From NCBI GenBank assembly GCA_964497615.1, contig CAZCEC010000008.1, positions 59,698 through 123,697 on the forward strand: a stretch of DNA of 64,000 nt. The letters are read 5' to 3'. The translations under genes were made by a program, and so were the position numbers. The notes under the pieces were generated by a model that was not told the DNA's origin, did no database searches, and saw only the letters and a program-made list of their open reading frames with translations. Position 1 is the stretch's first letter; each line of letters begins with the position of its first letter. Below are positions 32,592 through 40,801 of this stretch, piece by piece. The stretch comes from CAZCEC01 sp964497615 (GTDB lineage: Bacteria > Chloroflexota > Anaerolineae > Anaerolineales > UBA6663).

Positions 32592-34271
32592 ATGAATCCG
32601 CACAATAAGGCCGGTTTCAAGACCGCCCCCAGCCCCCACCTCATCAATTGGCCCCGCAAGCCGGCCGTCATCCTTCAGCCCCGCACCTACCATCACCTCC
32701 AGCAGGGCGTCAACCTGCTGGCCGACGCCATCCGCCCCACCCTCGGCCCGCTGCCCCGCCTGGTGGCCATGGAGCGCCTCAAGCGCACCGACGCCCCCGA
32801 GTTCCTCGACAACGGCGCCGTCATCGCCCGCCGCATCATCCAGGTGAAGCCCCGCGGCCGCGATGTGGGCGCCATGTTGCTGCGCCACGCCCTGTGGGAG
32901 ATGCACGAGGAAGCCGGCGATGGCACCACCACCATGGCCGTCATGTACCAGGTGCTGCTCAATGAAGGCATCCGCTACGTCACGCGCATGGGCTGTAACG
33001 CCATGCTCCTGCGCGAAGGCTTCGAGAAGGGCCTGACCGCTCTCCTGGCCGACCTCGATCAGCAGTCCACGCCCCTCTCCGACCGGAACGCCATCGCCGG
33101 CATGGCCCGCGGCATGTGCCAGGCCGACGACGAACTCGCCGCCATGCTGGGCGAAATCTTCGACGTCGTCGGCCCAGACGGCCTGATCATGGTCGAGAAG
33201 TGGAACCGCCTCCACCTGGAGCGCGAATACGTCGAAGGCACCTACTGGAAACTCAGCGGCTGGATGTCGCGCCTGCTGGTCACCGATATCCCCAAGAGCC
33301 GCACCCTGTTTGAAGACGCCGCCCTGCTCATCACCGACCTGACGCTCAAAGAGCCGCGCGAGCTCATCCCCGTGCTCGACCGCGCCGTCAAGGGCGGCGT
33401 CAAGCGCCTGGTCATCGTCGCCAAGGAACTCTCCGACGCCTGCATCGGCCTGCTCGTCAACAACAACAAGGCCAAAACCATCGAGACCCTGGCCGTCCGC
33501 ACTCCCAAGATTTCCGAGATGGACCGCGTGGCTGCCATGGAGGATATTGCCGTCATGACTGGCGGCCAGCCCTTCTACTCCGCGGCCCGCGAGACCCTGG
33601 AAGGCTTCGACCTCGCCCACCTGGGCTACGCCCGCCGCGCCTGGGCCACCGACAGCCTGTTTGGCCTCTTTGGCGGCAAAGGCGATCCGCGCCGCCTGCG
33701 CCAGCACCTGGCCGCCGTCCGCGCCTCTATCCCCAACGCTCCCGACGACAACGAGAAGAAGAAACTCCAGGAGCGCCTCGGGCGGCTGGCCGGCGGCACC
33801 GCCATCCTGCGTGTGGGCGGCGCGACCACTTCCGAAGTGGATACCCGCAACGCCCTGGCCGAGCGCGCCGTCACCGCCCTGCGCAACGCCCTCCTGGGCG
33901 GCGTGGTTGCGGGCGGCGGCGCGGCGCTGATTCAGGCCCAAAGCGCCCTCCGCGGCCTGCCCGCTGCCACCGAGGAAGACGCCATCGCCTATCGCCTGCT
34001 GGCCCGCGCCCTGGAAGAACCCATGCGCGCCATCGCCCGCAACGCCGGCTTTCAGCCCGATATCATCGTTGAAAAGGCCAAGGCCGCCCCGGCCGGCCAC
34101 GGCCTGGAGGCGCGCTCCGGCCAGATCGTGGATTTGCGCGCCGCTGGGGTCACCGACTCCACCCGTGTGCTGAAGCTGGCCGTGCAGGTGGCTGTCAGCG
34201 GCGCGGCCACCGCCCTCACCACCGACGTCATCGTTCACCACAAGCAGCCCAAAGAGTCCATCGAGCCCTGA
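32592..34271 (+). CDS. Divergent GroEL-like chaperonin paralogue
   Basis: A 559-residue group I chaperonin homologue with a 25-30 residue N-terminal extension. It keeps LGP at 51-53, D110GTTT in the ATP site, the GVVAGGGAAL block and the general equatorial/apical order. The residue aligned with GroEL Asp398, needed for ATP hydrolysis, is Arg425 (ERLAGG block to GVVAGGG is the same length in both). The C-terminal GGM repeat tail is missing; the protein ends in KESIEP. No groES gene is next to it. It lies 5 bp before an Asp-box beta-propeller gene. It is probably a specialised, ATPase-impaired paralogue rather than the housekeeping chaperonin. Confidence 0.82.
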   Translation: MNPHNKAGFKTAPSPHLINWPRKPAVILQPRTYHHLQQGVNLLADAIRPTLGPLPRLVAMERLKRTDAPEFLDNGAVIARRIIQVKPRGRDVGAMLLRHALWEMHEEAGDGTTTMAVMYQVLLNEGIRYVTRMGCNAMLLREGFEKGLTALLADLDQQSTPLSDRNAIAGMARGMCQADDELAAMLGEIFDVVGPDGLIMVEKWNRLHLEREYVEGTYWKLSGWMSRLLVTDIPKSRTLFEDAALLITDLTLKEPRELIPVLDRAVKGGVKRLVIVAKELSDACIGLLVNNNKAKTIETLAVRTPKISEMDRVAAMEDIAVMTGGQPFYSAARETLEGFDLAHLGYARRAWATDSLFGLFGGKGDPRRLRQHLAAVRASIPNAPDDNEKKKLQERLGRLAGGTAILRVGGATTSEVDTRNALAERAVTALRNALLGGVVAGGGAALIQAQSALRGLPAATEEDAIAYRLLARALEEPMRAIARNAGFQPDIIVEKAKAAPAGHGLEARSGQIVDLRAAGVTDSTRVLKLAVQVAVSGAATALTTDVIVHHKQPKESIEP

Positions 34272-34276
34272 CCCTC

Positions 34277-36172
34277 ATGCCCTCGCGTTCAAAAGCCTCC
34301 TCCCCGGCCCAGCGCCTCACGCGCCTGGGCGCTCCCGAAGCCGGCAGCGTCTCGGCGCTTGCCCTCGGCGGCGCCGATGGCCGCAGCGTTCTCGTCGGCT
34401 CCCCGGTCGGTCTCTACCGTGCCACGGCCAGCGCGGGCGGCGCTGGAACGGCAGCGCTGGCCCTCTCCGCCTGGGAACGCGTGTCCGCCGCCCCGCTCGG
34501 CATCCTCGCCCTCGCCGCCGCGCCTAACCAGGACACTGAGCCCACCCTGCTCGCTGGCTCCAACACCGGCATCTATCTCTCGCGCGATGGCGGCGAAACG
34601 TGGCAGCCCGCCCCCATGCCCATGTCGGGCTCCAATGTACCGGCCATCGCCTTCTCGCCCAGCTACGCCGCCGATGGCGTAGTGGCCGCCGGCACCCTGG
34701 AAGACGGCGTCGTCATCTCCACCGATCGCGGCGAAACGTGGTACAGCCGCGCCTTCGGCCTGCTGGATGCCGCCATCTTCGCCGTTGCCTTCTCGCCCCT
34801 CTTCGCCGATGACGGTACCCTCTACGCCGGCACCGAGACCGCCCTGTACTACAGCTACAACCAGGGCCGGGCCTGGAAGGACCTGCACTTCCCCGAAAGC
34901 GCGGCCCCAGCCCTCAGCCTGGCCGTGGCCGCCATCGAGGGCGCCAATGTCATTTTCGTTGGCACCGAAGCCAGCGGCCTCTATCGGTCCGCCGACCAGG
35001 GCGGCGCCTGGGAGAAACTTTCCCTGCCCGCCGCGTGCGTCAACAGCCTCCACTGGTCCGCCAACTCGGGCGCGCTGCTGGCCGCCACCGAAGCCGGGGT
35101 CTATCAGTCGTTGGATCATGGCGCCACCTGGTCGCTCTGGCTCGACCAGCCCAACATTATCAGTCTGGCGTCCAGCGGCGCCCTCACCGCCGCCGGCTCC
35201 GTGGAGCAGGGCATCTGGCTGGCGGAGGGTGCCGGCCCCTGGCAGCCCGTCCCCAGCCTAAGCACCCGCGCCTTCATCGGCCTGGCGCTCTCACCGGCCT
35301 TCGCCCAGGATCACACTGCCTATCTGTACGGCCCGCAGGAGCGCGTCTGGCAGTCCACCGACGGCGCCCGCTCGTGGAGCGCCCTCCAGCCCCACCTGCC
35401 CGTGCTCGACTTCCGCCACGTCGCCGTCGCGCCCGATTTTGCCGTCAGCCGCGGCCTGGCCGCCGCCGCTAATGCCGGGGTGCTCGTCAGCGACACCGCC
35501 GGCCAGAGCTGGAAGCGGTCCCTCAAAGAACCGGCCGGCGTGGTGGCCTATTCGCCGAACGGCAAACTGCTGGCCGCCAGCCTGTTGAACGTGGGGATTG
35601 CGCTGTCGGAGGATCGGGGAGAAAACTGGCGGCGTGTGCCCGGCGCGTGGGATGCCGGCGGGCGCGTGCTGGCCCTGGCCCTGACCAACGCCGGCCACTT
35701 CCACGCGGCCCTGCTTGAAGGGGTGGGCGCCACCGTCAGCTTGTGGCAGGGCAAGCCCGGCGCGATCGAGAAAGTCATCAGCGAGCCCATCGGCCGCAAC
35801 CCGCTGGTATCGTTATTTGTGCCGGCCGAGGGCCTTCCTGACCGGCCCTGGTACGCCGCCTTTGGCCATCAGGTGTGGAAGTTCAGCGCCCGCAAGGGCC
35901 GGCCCAGCGCCCCTGCCGCCGTCTTTACGCCCGACGAGCCGGGCGAAACCATCCTCCTACTCACCGGCCTCCAGGACCAGGACAATCAACTACTCCTGGC
36001 CGGCACCGGCCGCCGCCTGTTCACCTCGACCGACGCCAAGGACTGGGCGGAAGCCTACGACTTTGGCGCCGAGCGCGCGGTCTCGCTGGCCCTGTCGCCC
36101 AGCTTCGCCCAGGATCGCACGGTCTACGCGCTGCTGGTCGGCGGCTCCGTCTGCCAGCTCGACATGTCGTGA
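34277..36172 (+). CDS. Asp-box (BNR/sortilin-like) beta-propeller protein
   Basis: A 631-residue repeat protein with at least eight Asp-box motifs (S-x-D-x-G-x-x-W), for example SRDGGETW, STDRGETW, SADQGGAW, SLDHGATW, STDGARSW and SEDRGENW. They are spaced as in VPS10/sortilin or YCF48-type propellers. No signal peptide or membrane segment is visible, so it should be cytoplasmic. It starts 5 bp after the chaperonin-like gene, which suggests that the two work together, for example propeller as client or adaptor. No catalytic motif is recognised. Its last 49 bp overlap the end of the convergent SDR gene. Confidence 0.78.
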   Translation: MPSRSKASSPAQRLTRLGAPEAGSVSALALGGADGRSVLVGSPVGLYRATASAGGAGTAALALSAWERVSAAPLGILALAAAPNQDTEPTLLAGSNTGIYLSRDGGETWQPAPMPMSGSNVPAIAFSPSYAADGVVAAGTLEDGVVISTDRGETWYSRAFGLLDAAIFAVAFSPLFADDGTLYAGTETALYYSYNQGRAWKDLHFPESAAPALSLAVAAIEGANVIFVGTEASGLYRSADQGGAWEKLSLPAACVNSLHWSANSGALLAATEAGVYQSLDHGATWSLWLDQPNIISLASSGALTAAGSVEQGIWLAEGAGPWQPVPSLSTRAFIGLALSPAFAQDHTAYLYGPQERVWQSTDGARSWSALQPHLPVLDFRHVAVAPDFAVSRGLAAAANAGVLVSDTAGQSWKRSLKEPAGVVAYSPNGKLLAASLLNVGIALSEDRGENWRRVPGAWDAGGRVLALALTNAGHFHAALLEGVGATVSLWQGKPGAIEKVISEPIGRNPLVSLFVPAEGLPDRPWYAAFGHQVWKFSARKGRPSAPAAVFTPDEPGETILLLTGLQDQDNQLLLAGTGRRLFTSTDAKDWAEAYDFGAERAVSLALSPSFAQDRTVYALLVGGSVCQLDMS

Positions 36173-36999
36173 ACCCAGCCGATCAGGCGTTCCGCCTTGC
36201 TGCAATCAAAGAATCCAGCATGGCCTTCCAGAGCGCCCCGGATGGGCACCTCCGGGTAAGCGTGCGCCGCGAGTTCCCGGCTGGGGATGGGCGAGTGCGT
36301 GCGCGGCGCGATGATGAAAAACGTCTCGTGCCCTTTGTAGTCAGCCAGCAGCGCTAGCTCGCACGCCCGCGCCCCCTCGTCAATCCACGTCCAGCCCCAC
36401 AGGTTGCGGGCCACCGGCGCCTCCGCCGTCACCAATTCCGCCTCGGACTCCGGCTTGCCCGGCGTCAGCGCGTGAAAGCGCAGACTGCTGAGGGTCATGT
36501 CGGGATACCTGCGGCCAAACATGTCGCCCTGCTGCTCCATCACCCACTTGGAGAGCGAGTAATCGTCCTCGGCATACGTTGGGTGCTTCTCGTCCACCGG
36601 GAAGTAGTCGAACCGCCCGCGCCGGCTGTCAATCCCCCCCACCGCGTTCACGCTCGACGCCATGCACACACGCTTGATGCCCAGCGCCGCCGCCGCCGTC
36701 AGCACGTTGTGGCTGCCAATCGTATTGTTGGCATACACCACCCCTGGTGGGAACCCATGCGGCCCCGGGATCGCCCCCAGGTGCAGGATGCCGTCGCATC
36801 CGCGCACGGCCTCCATCACCGCCTCCAGGTTGGTCAGCTCCAGCGTCTGAAAGCTCACCAGCGGGTTGGGTTCGTCCGGCGGCGTGGCCGGCGCCACCTT
36901 GTCCAGGCTCCGCACCCGGTGCCCCTTGGCCGTCAACTGGGCAATCACCACCTGCCCCAGGCGCCCCGTTCCCCCGGTCACCGCAATCTCAAATGGCAT
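36124..36999 (-). CDS. NAD-dependent epimerase/dehydratase family protein, uronate-dehydrogenase-like
   Basis: A 291-residue extended-type SDR. Gly motif GGTGRLG is near residue 9, the YSLSK catalytic pair near residue 150, and MASSVNAVGG carries the active-site Ser. The shape and the sugar-acid neighbourhood resemble uronate dehydrogenases, which oxidise hexuronates to aldaric lactones. The ATG at 36999 is set by the Rossmann start MPFEIAVTGGTG. The 3' end overlaps the convergent propeller gene by 49 bp. Confidence 0.78.
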   Translation of the reverse strand: MPFEIAVTGGTGRLGQVVIAQLTAKGHRVRSLDKVAPATPPDEPNPLVSFQTLELTNLEAVMEAVRGCDGILHLGAIPGPHGFPPGVVYANNTIGSHNVLTAAAALGIKRVCMASSVNAVGGIDSRRGRFDYFPVDEKHPTYAEDDYSLSKWVMEQQGDMFGRRYPDMTLSSLRFHALTPGKPESEAELVTAEAPVARNLWGWTWIDEGARACELALLADYKGHETFFIIAPRTHSPIPSRELAAHAYPEVPIRGALEGHAGFFDCSKAERLIGWVHDMSSWQTEPPTSSA

Positions 37000-37008
37000 A
37001 GGAATACC

Positions 37009-37036
37009 CTTCGTCTTTCGTCTTTCGTCTTTCGTC
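37009..37036. repeat. Four tandem 7-bp units (TTTCGTC)
   Basis: Four consecutive copies (the first is CTTCGTC) lie in the spacer between the SDR start and the glycosidase stop. Similar GTC-rich low-complexity text occurs near 3690-3760 and 46500-46540. No function is evident. Confidence 0.6.
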
Positions 37037-37054
37037 CGCCGTCGGTCGTCGGCC

Positions 37055-39298
37055 TCAATACATCGCCAGCAGCGGCGCCAGCCCTGCCCGGCTCCCCGTG
37101 TAATATAGCGCCGTGGACTTGGGCGGAAGCTGCGTCTCGAACGCCGCCGTCTCCGCCGCCACCTCCCTCCGCTGGAACAGGTCGTACACCACCTCCGCCG
37201 GCCTGGGCAGCGTAAACGTCCGCCGCCCGCCGCTGACGGTGTGCACCGCCAGCAGGTCCGGCGTGGCATACAGCACATCACCGGCCTCGCTGTAGAGGTG
37301 CGCCCCGGCATGCCGGGCAATGCCGCGCAGCACGGCGGCCGGCAGGGTGGGGGCCGACACATACACCGAGTGCCACGCTTGAGGCGTGCCAGCGTCGAAG
37401 CTCTTGATGGCGAAGCCGGGCTGGCATCGCCCCAGCGCCAGAATCACCTCGCCCAGCACCGTGGCCTCGGGGTCGGCCAGGTGGAAAATAGGCGCGACGT
37501 GGCGGTGCGTGCCCCAGAACAGGTCCTGTGGCAGCCCCTCCGTGATTGGGTGCGTGAAGTCGGTAATGTGCATCATCTGCGACCAGTAGCTGCGCGTCAG
37601 GTTGAACTTGATGCCGGTCAGGTCGGTCATCCAATCGGTGTGATAGGCCGGCTCGGCGTCCGAGTTCAAATAGCCGGGGGCGTAGTACCACAGCGCCGTC
37701 CGGTTGTCGCGCCGCAGGATGCCCTTCAACTTCGCGCGGCGCTGGTCGTTCAGGTGGAATGGGTTGAGAAAGATGTACAGTCTGTAGGGCGGCAGGTCGC
37801 CTTCCAGCAGATCGTTGAGCAGGTACAGGTCGTGCGGCGCGCCGAAGCGGTTGAGCGCCATCACCCGCTGGTGGGCGATCAGCGGCAGCGACAGGTGGTT
37901 CCAGTTGCCCTCGTAGAAGTACGATTCGTCGTCCAGGAACACCGCCACATCGGCCCGCGGGCGGCGGTCCAGCCCCAGCGCCCACGTGCCGATCTTGTGA
38001 TAGTGCTCGTGCCAGGCGTGCGCCTCGTCAATGATGCGTTCATCCTCGGGAAACACGCCTGTCTCGAGCCAGGTCACGCCTAGGCCATGCGTCACAATCT
38101 GCGCGAAGTTGCGCTGGTAAATAGGGATGTTCTGGTCCTTGGGGTGCATCCGCCCGTGCGGGTCCAGGCTGTTGTGCATCAGGGTGTCTTCTTCAAACAG
38201 ATACAGCTTGCCGTGGATGCGCAGGCTCTCGGTCGGTCCCATCGGCAGCCCGTCGCCCCCCATCCCCCGGAAGGCATAGCTGTAGGGGCTTACCAGGAAG
38301 TCCAGGTCCGGCGAGCGCAGCACCTTGTGCAAGCCCAGGTGGCTGCTCCGCTGCACGGTGGAGACTTCGCTGGTCGTCCGGTCGCCGTGCCCGTCTGAGA
38401 AGAAGGCGTCGTTCCAGGCCAGCTCCATCAGGTAGCCAAAAAAGGCGCCGGTGAGTTTGTCGCCCCCGGTGAGCGTCTTCACGTGGCGGCACATGCCCAG
38501 CAGCGCGTCGGTGGCGGTCTCGGTGTAGCACTCGTTGAAGTCAATCACGTTCCGCTCGCGCCGCGGGTCGCGGAAAACAAAGTGGGTGGTGCCGCTCTGC
38601 TCGTCGCCCGACGGCACCTGGGCGGTCTCGAAGGTCACCTCCGGCTGCCCCCAGGCTGCGCGCAGTGCGGCCACATCGTCCTGGTAGCGCCGCCGCAGCC
38701 AGGCCCGGAAGGCGCGCTGCATCGGCTCGCTGTGGTCCCCCGACGGCGGGTTCATCGACGACCACGATTTGATCCATTCGCCGCACACGCCGGTGCACAA
38801 CTGGTAGCCAATCACCCGGTCGTACAATCCCGCCTCGCGCAGGTACGCGATGAGGGCCGAAAGGTAGGCTTTGGACTCCTCCTGCCACTTCAGCGACGCA
38901 AAAGATGCGGACTGAAAGGTCCCCGTGGACAGCACCTCCTGCTCGCCGGGGTGGCGCTCATTCCACCAGTTGCCGGGCATGTGAAAGCTGTCCAGCAGGA
39001 TGCGCAAGTTCAGCAGCCCGTCCGGGTCGGCCTCAAGGATGTTGGTCAACATTTCGCCAACCGGGGCCAGGTCATAGTCGCCCTCCCGCCCTTGCCCCAC
39101 CCCGCACCAGCCGTTGCCGATGCCATCAGTGGTGTAGATGTGGATGCCATGTGCCGAGAGCGCTCGGATGCTGGCCTGCGTCTCCTTGACCGGCTGTGTC
39201 GGGTCCAGCGAGCCGACCCATTGGACGTTGGCATAGTGCGGTTGGTCGTTCAGGAACAGGGTGGGCGTGCCATTGTGCATGCGCACATGGGCTTTCAT
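37055..39298 (-). CDS. GH42-like glycoside hydrolase
   Basis: A 747-residue protein with no signal peptide. The N-terminal TIM-barrel half (about 1-420) has features of beta-galactosidase clan A enzymes, with candidate acidic residues in LCTGVCGEWIKSW and KLYLFEEDTLMH. The middle (about 440-620) resembles the glutamine-amidotransferase-like trimerisation domain of GH42 (VAVFLDDES then LPPYRLYIFLNPFHLND in part). The C-terminal part is a small beta domain. It is probably an intracellular exo-glycosidase; the family assignment is moderate and the catalytic pair should be checked by structure. The ATG at 39298 starts MKAHVRMHNG. Confidence 0.65.
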   Translation of the reverse strand: MKAHVRMHNGTPTLFLNDQPHYANVQWVGSLDPTQPVKETQASIRALSAHGIHIYTTDGIGNGWCGVGQGREGDYDLAPVGEMLTNILEADPDGLLNLRILLDSFHMPGNWWNERHPGEQEVLSTGTFQSASFASLKWQEESKAYLSALIAYLREAGLYDRVIGYQLCTGVCGEWIKSWSSMNPPSGDHSEPMQRAFRAWLRRRYQDDVAALRAAWGQPEVTFETAQVPSGDEQSGTTHFVFRDPRRERNVIDFNECYTETATDALLGMCRHVKTLTGGDKLTGAFFGYLMELAWNDAFFSDGHGDRTTSEVSTVQRSSHLGLHKVLRSPDLDFLVSPYSYAFRGMGGDGLPMGPTESLRIHGKLYLFEEDTLMHNSLDPHGRMHPKDQNIPIYQRNFAQIVTHGLGVTWLETGVFPEDERIIDEAHAWHEHYHKIGTWALGLDRRPRADVAVFLDDESYFYEGNWNHLSLPLIAHQRVMALNRFGAPHDLYLLNDLLEGDLPPYRLYIFLNPFHLNDQRRAKLKGILRRDNRTALWYYAPGYLNSDAEPAYHTDWMTDLTGIKFNLTRSYWSQMMHITDFTHPITEGLPQDLFWGTHRHVAPIFHLADPEATVLGEVILALGRCQPGFAIKSFDAGTPQAWHSVYVSAPTLPAAVLRGIARHAGAHLYSEAGDVLYATPDLLAVHTVSGGRRTFTLPRPAEVVYDLFQRREVAAETAAFETQLPPKSTALYYTGSRAGLAPLLAMY

Positions 39299-39390
39299 AG
39301 GCGCGAATCTCCTTGGCGGCTGATGAATTGCGTGAGTTGACGGAATGTCAAACGGGACGTGAGAGCGGTTTCGCGGGGGCGTTCGGCGAT

Positions 39391-39425
39391 ATTGAGTATT
39401 GACACATATTATATATGGTTTTAGC
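39391..39425. promoter_or_regulatory. AT-rich divergent promoter region
   Basis: A TTGACA (39399-39404) overlaps a run of alternating A/T between the glycosidase and enolase-superfamily genes. On the minus strand a TATAAT-like hexamer is present in the same run (about 39406-39411). Spacing to partner boxes is poor, so only the general location is supported. Confidence 0.4.
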
Positions 39426-39481
39426 CTTGGCTGTGCTTGTGCTCCAGGGGACATTCACTTTCGACTGGCATAGGAGGCCAG

Positions 39482-40672
39482 ATGAAAATCACTGATCTGA
39501 AGTGCGCCGTCATCGGCCAGAACCCGGTGGTGCGCATCAATACCGACGAGGGCATCTACGGCTATGGCGAGGCCGAGAACGCCAAGCCCTATCTCAAGCC
39601 CCACGTCCTGTTCTACCGTGACTTCCTCATCGGCGAGGACCCCACCAACGTCGAGCGCGTCATGCGTAAGATCCGCCGCCTGGGCGGCTACAAGCCCTGG
39701 GGCAGCGCCGTCAGCGCCATCGAAATCGCCCTGTGGGACATCGCCGGCAAGGCCGCCGGCCTGCCGGTCTACAAGCTCCTGGGCGGCAAGGTCCGCGACA
39801 AGGTCCGCATCTACAACGGCGCCCGCCGCTTCCCCATGACCGGCGTCTCGCCCGACGACTACGTCGAGGATGTCAAGAAGCAGATGGCCTGCGCCGAGGG
39901 TTTCACCATCATCAAGCAGAGCCTCAGCTTCCACTCGGCCATGCCCCGCGACCTGCCGGACTTCTTCTATGGCGAGTACCGCGCCGGCCCCGCCCACCCC
40001 AACCGCGGCCCGCTCACCGAAAAGGGCCTCAAGCACATCATCGCCTGCGTCGAGGCCATGAAGAGCGTCATGGGCGACGAAGTTGGTTTGGCCCTCGACC
40101 TCGGCCCCGGCTGGATGGTGCCCGACGCCATTCGCTTCGCCAAGGCGATGGAGCCTTTCCACCTCATGTGGGCCGAGGACATGATCACCGGCGACTATGT
40201 GCCCTACACCCTGGCCGACGTGTACCGCGAGGTCACCCGCGCCACCACCACCCCCATCCACACCGGCGAACAGGTCTATCTGCGCCAGAACTTCAAGGAA
40301 CTGATCGAGAAGCACGCCGTCAACATCATCGGCCCCGACCCCGAGGACATCGGCGGCCTGGCCGAACTGAAGTGGGTGGCCGAGTACGCCGACCTGCACG
40401 GCATCCTCATGGCCCCGCACGGCATCTACGACGGCCTGATCGGGTTGGCTGGCCTCGTGCACGTCTGCGCCACCATGCCCGAAAACTACATCGCCTTCGA
40501 GTGCCCCGTCGGCCAGCCCTCCTGGTGGGAAGACCTCGTCACCGGGCTGCCCGTCCCCCGCGTCCAGAACGGCCTGATCGAAGTCTGGGACACCCCCGGC
40601 CTGGGCGTGGACATCCTGCCTGACAAGGCCGAGCAATACTTGAAGGAAGAAGATAAGGACTTCTTCGACTAA
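39482..40672 (+). CDS. Mandelate racemase/enolase superfamily dehydratase 1
   Basis: A 396-residue enolase-superfamily enzyme. Metal ligands D206, E232 and E263 and the catalytic His313 (APHGIYDG) are in place, with K145 at the end of barrel strand 2. This set suits a sugar-acid dehydratase such as galactonate-, gluconate- or mannonate-type enzymes. An AGGAGG ribosome-binding site 5 bases before the ATG fixes the start. It is divergent from the GH42-like gene and ends in a 20-bp perfect hairpin. Confidence 0.85.
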   Translation: MKITDLKCAVIGQNPVVRINTDEGIYGYGEAENAKPYLKPHVLFYRDFLIGEDPTNVERVMRKIRRLGGYKPWGSAVSAIEIALWDIAGKAAGLPVYKLLGGKVRDKVRIYNGARRFPMTGVSPDDYVEDVKKQMACAEGFTIIKQSLSFHSAMPRDLPDFFYGEYRAGPAHPNRGPLTEKGLKHIIACVEAMKSVMGDEVGLALDLGPGWMVPDAIRFAKAMEPFHLMWAEDMITGDYVPYTLADVYREVTRATTTPIHTGEQVYLRQNFKELIEKHAVNIIGPDPEDIGGLAELKWVAEYADLHGILMAPHGIYDGLIGLAGLVHVCATMPENYIAFECPVGQPSWWEDLVTGLPVPRVQNGLIEVWDTPGLGVDILPDKAEQYLKEEDKDFFD

Positions 40673-40695
40673 CGACCCCCCGCCGCCTCATTAAT

Positions 40696-40740
40696 CGTAG
40701 GAGCGCGCCTGCCCCGTTCCGGGGCAGGCGCGCTCCTACG
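40696..40740. terminator. Perfect 20-bp hairpin between convergent genes
   Basis: Arms 40696-40715 and 40721-40740 are exact inverse complements around a 5-base loop (GTTCC). It follows the dehydratase 1 stop by 24 bases and precedes the end of convergent dehydratase 2 by 62 bases. It lacks a T run, so it may be a bidirectional terminator or a member of a dispersed palindrome family. Confidence 0.6.
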
Positions 40741-40801
40741 TTAGCTGGCATCTCGCCGCCTTGCTAAGCGGTCTCAGCGTACTCAGTGGTGAGATTCCAA
40801 G

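Noticed and set aside
32556..34241. 561-residue minus-strand frame opposite the chaperonin-like gene
   Set aside because: Gly/Ala/His-rich with no family features, while the plus strand has GroEL motifs.
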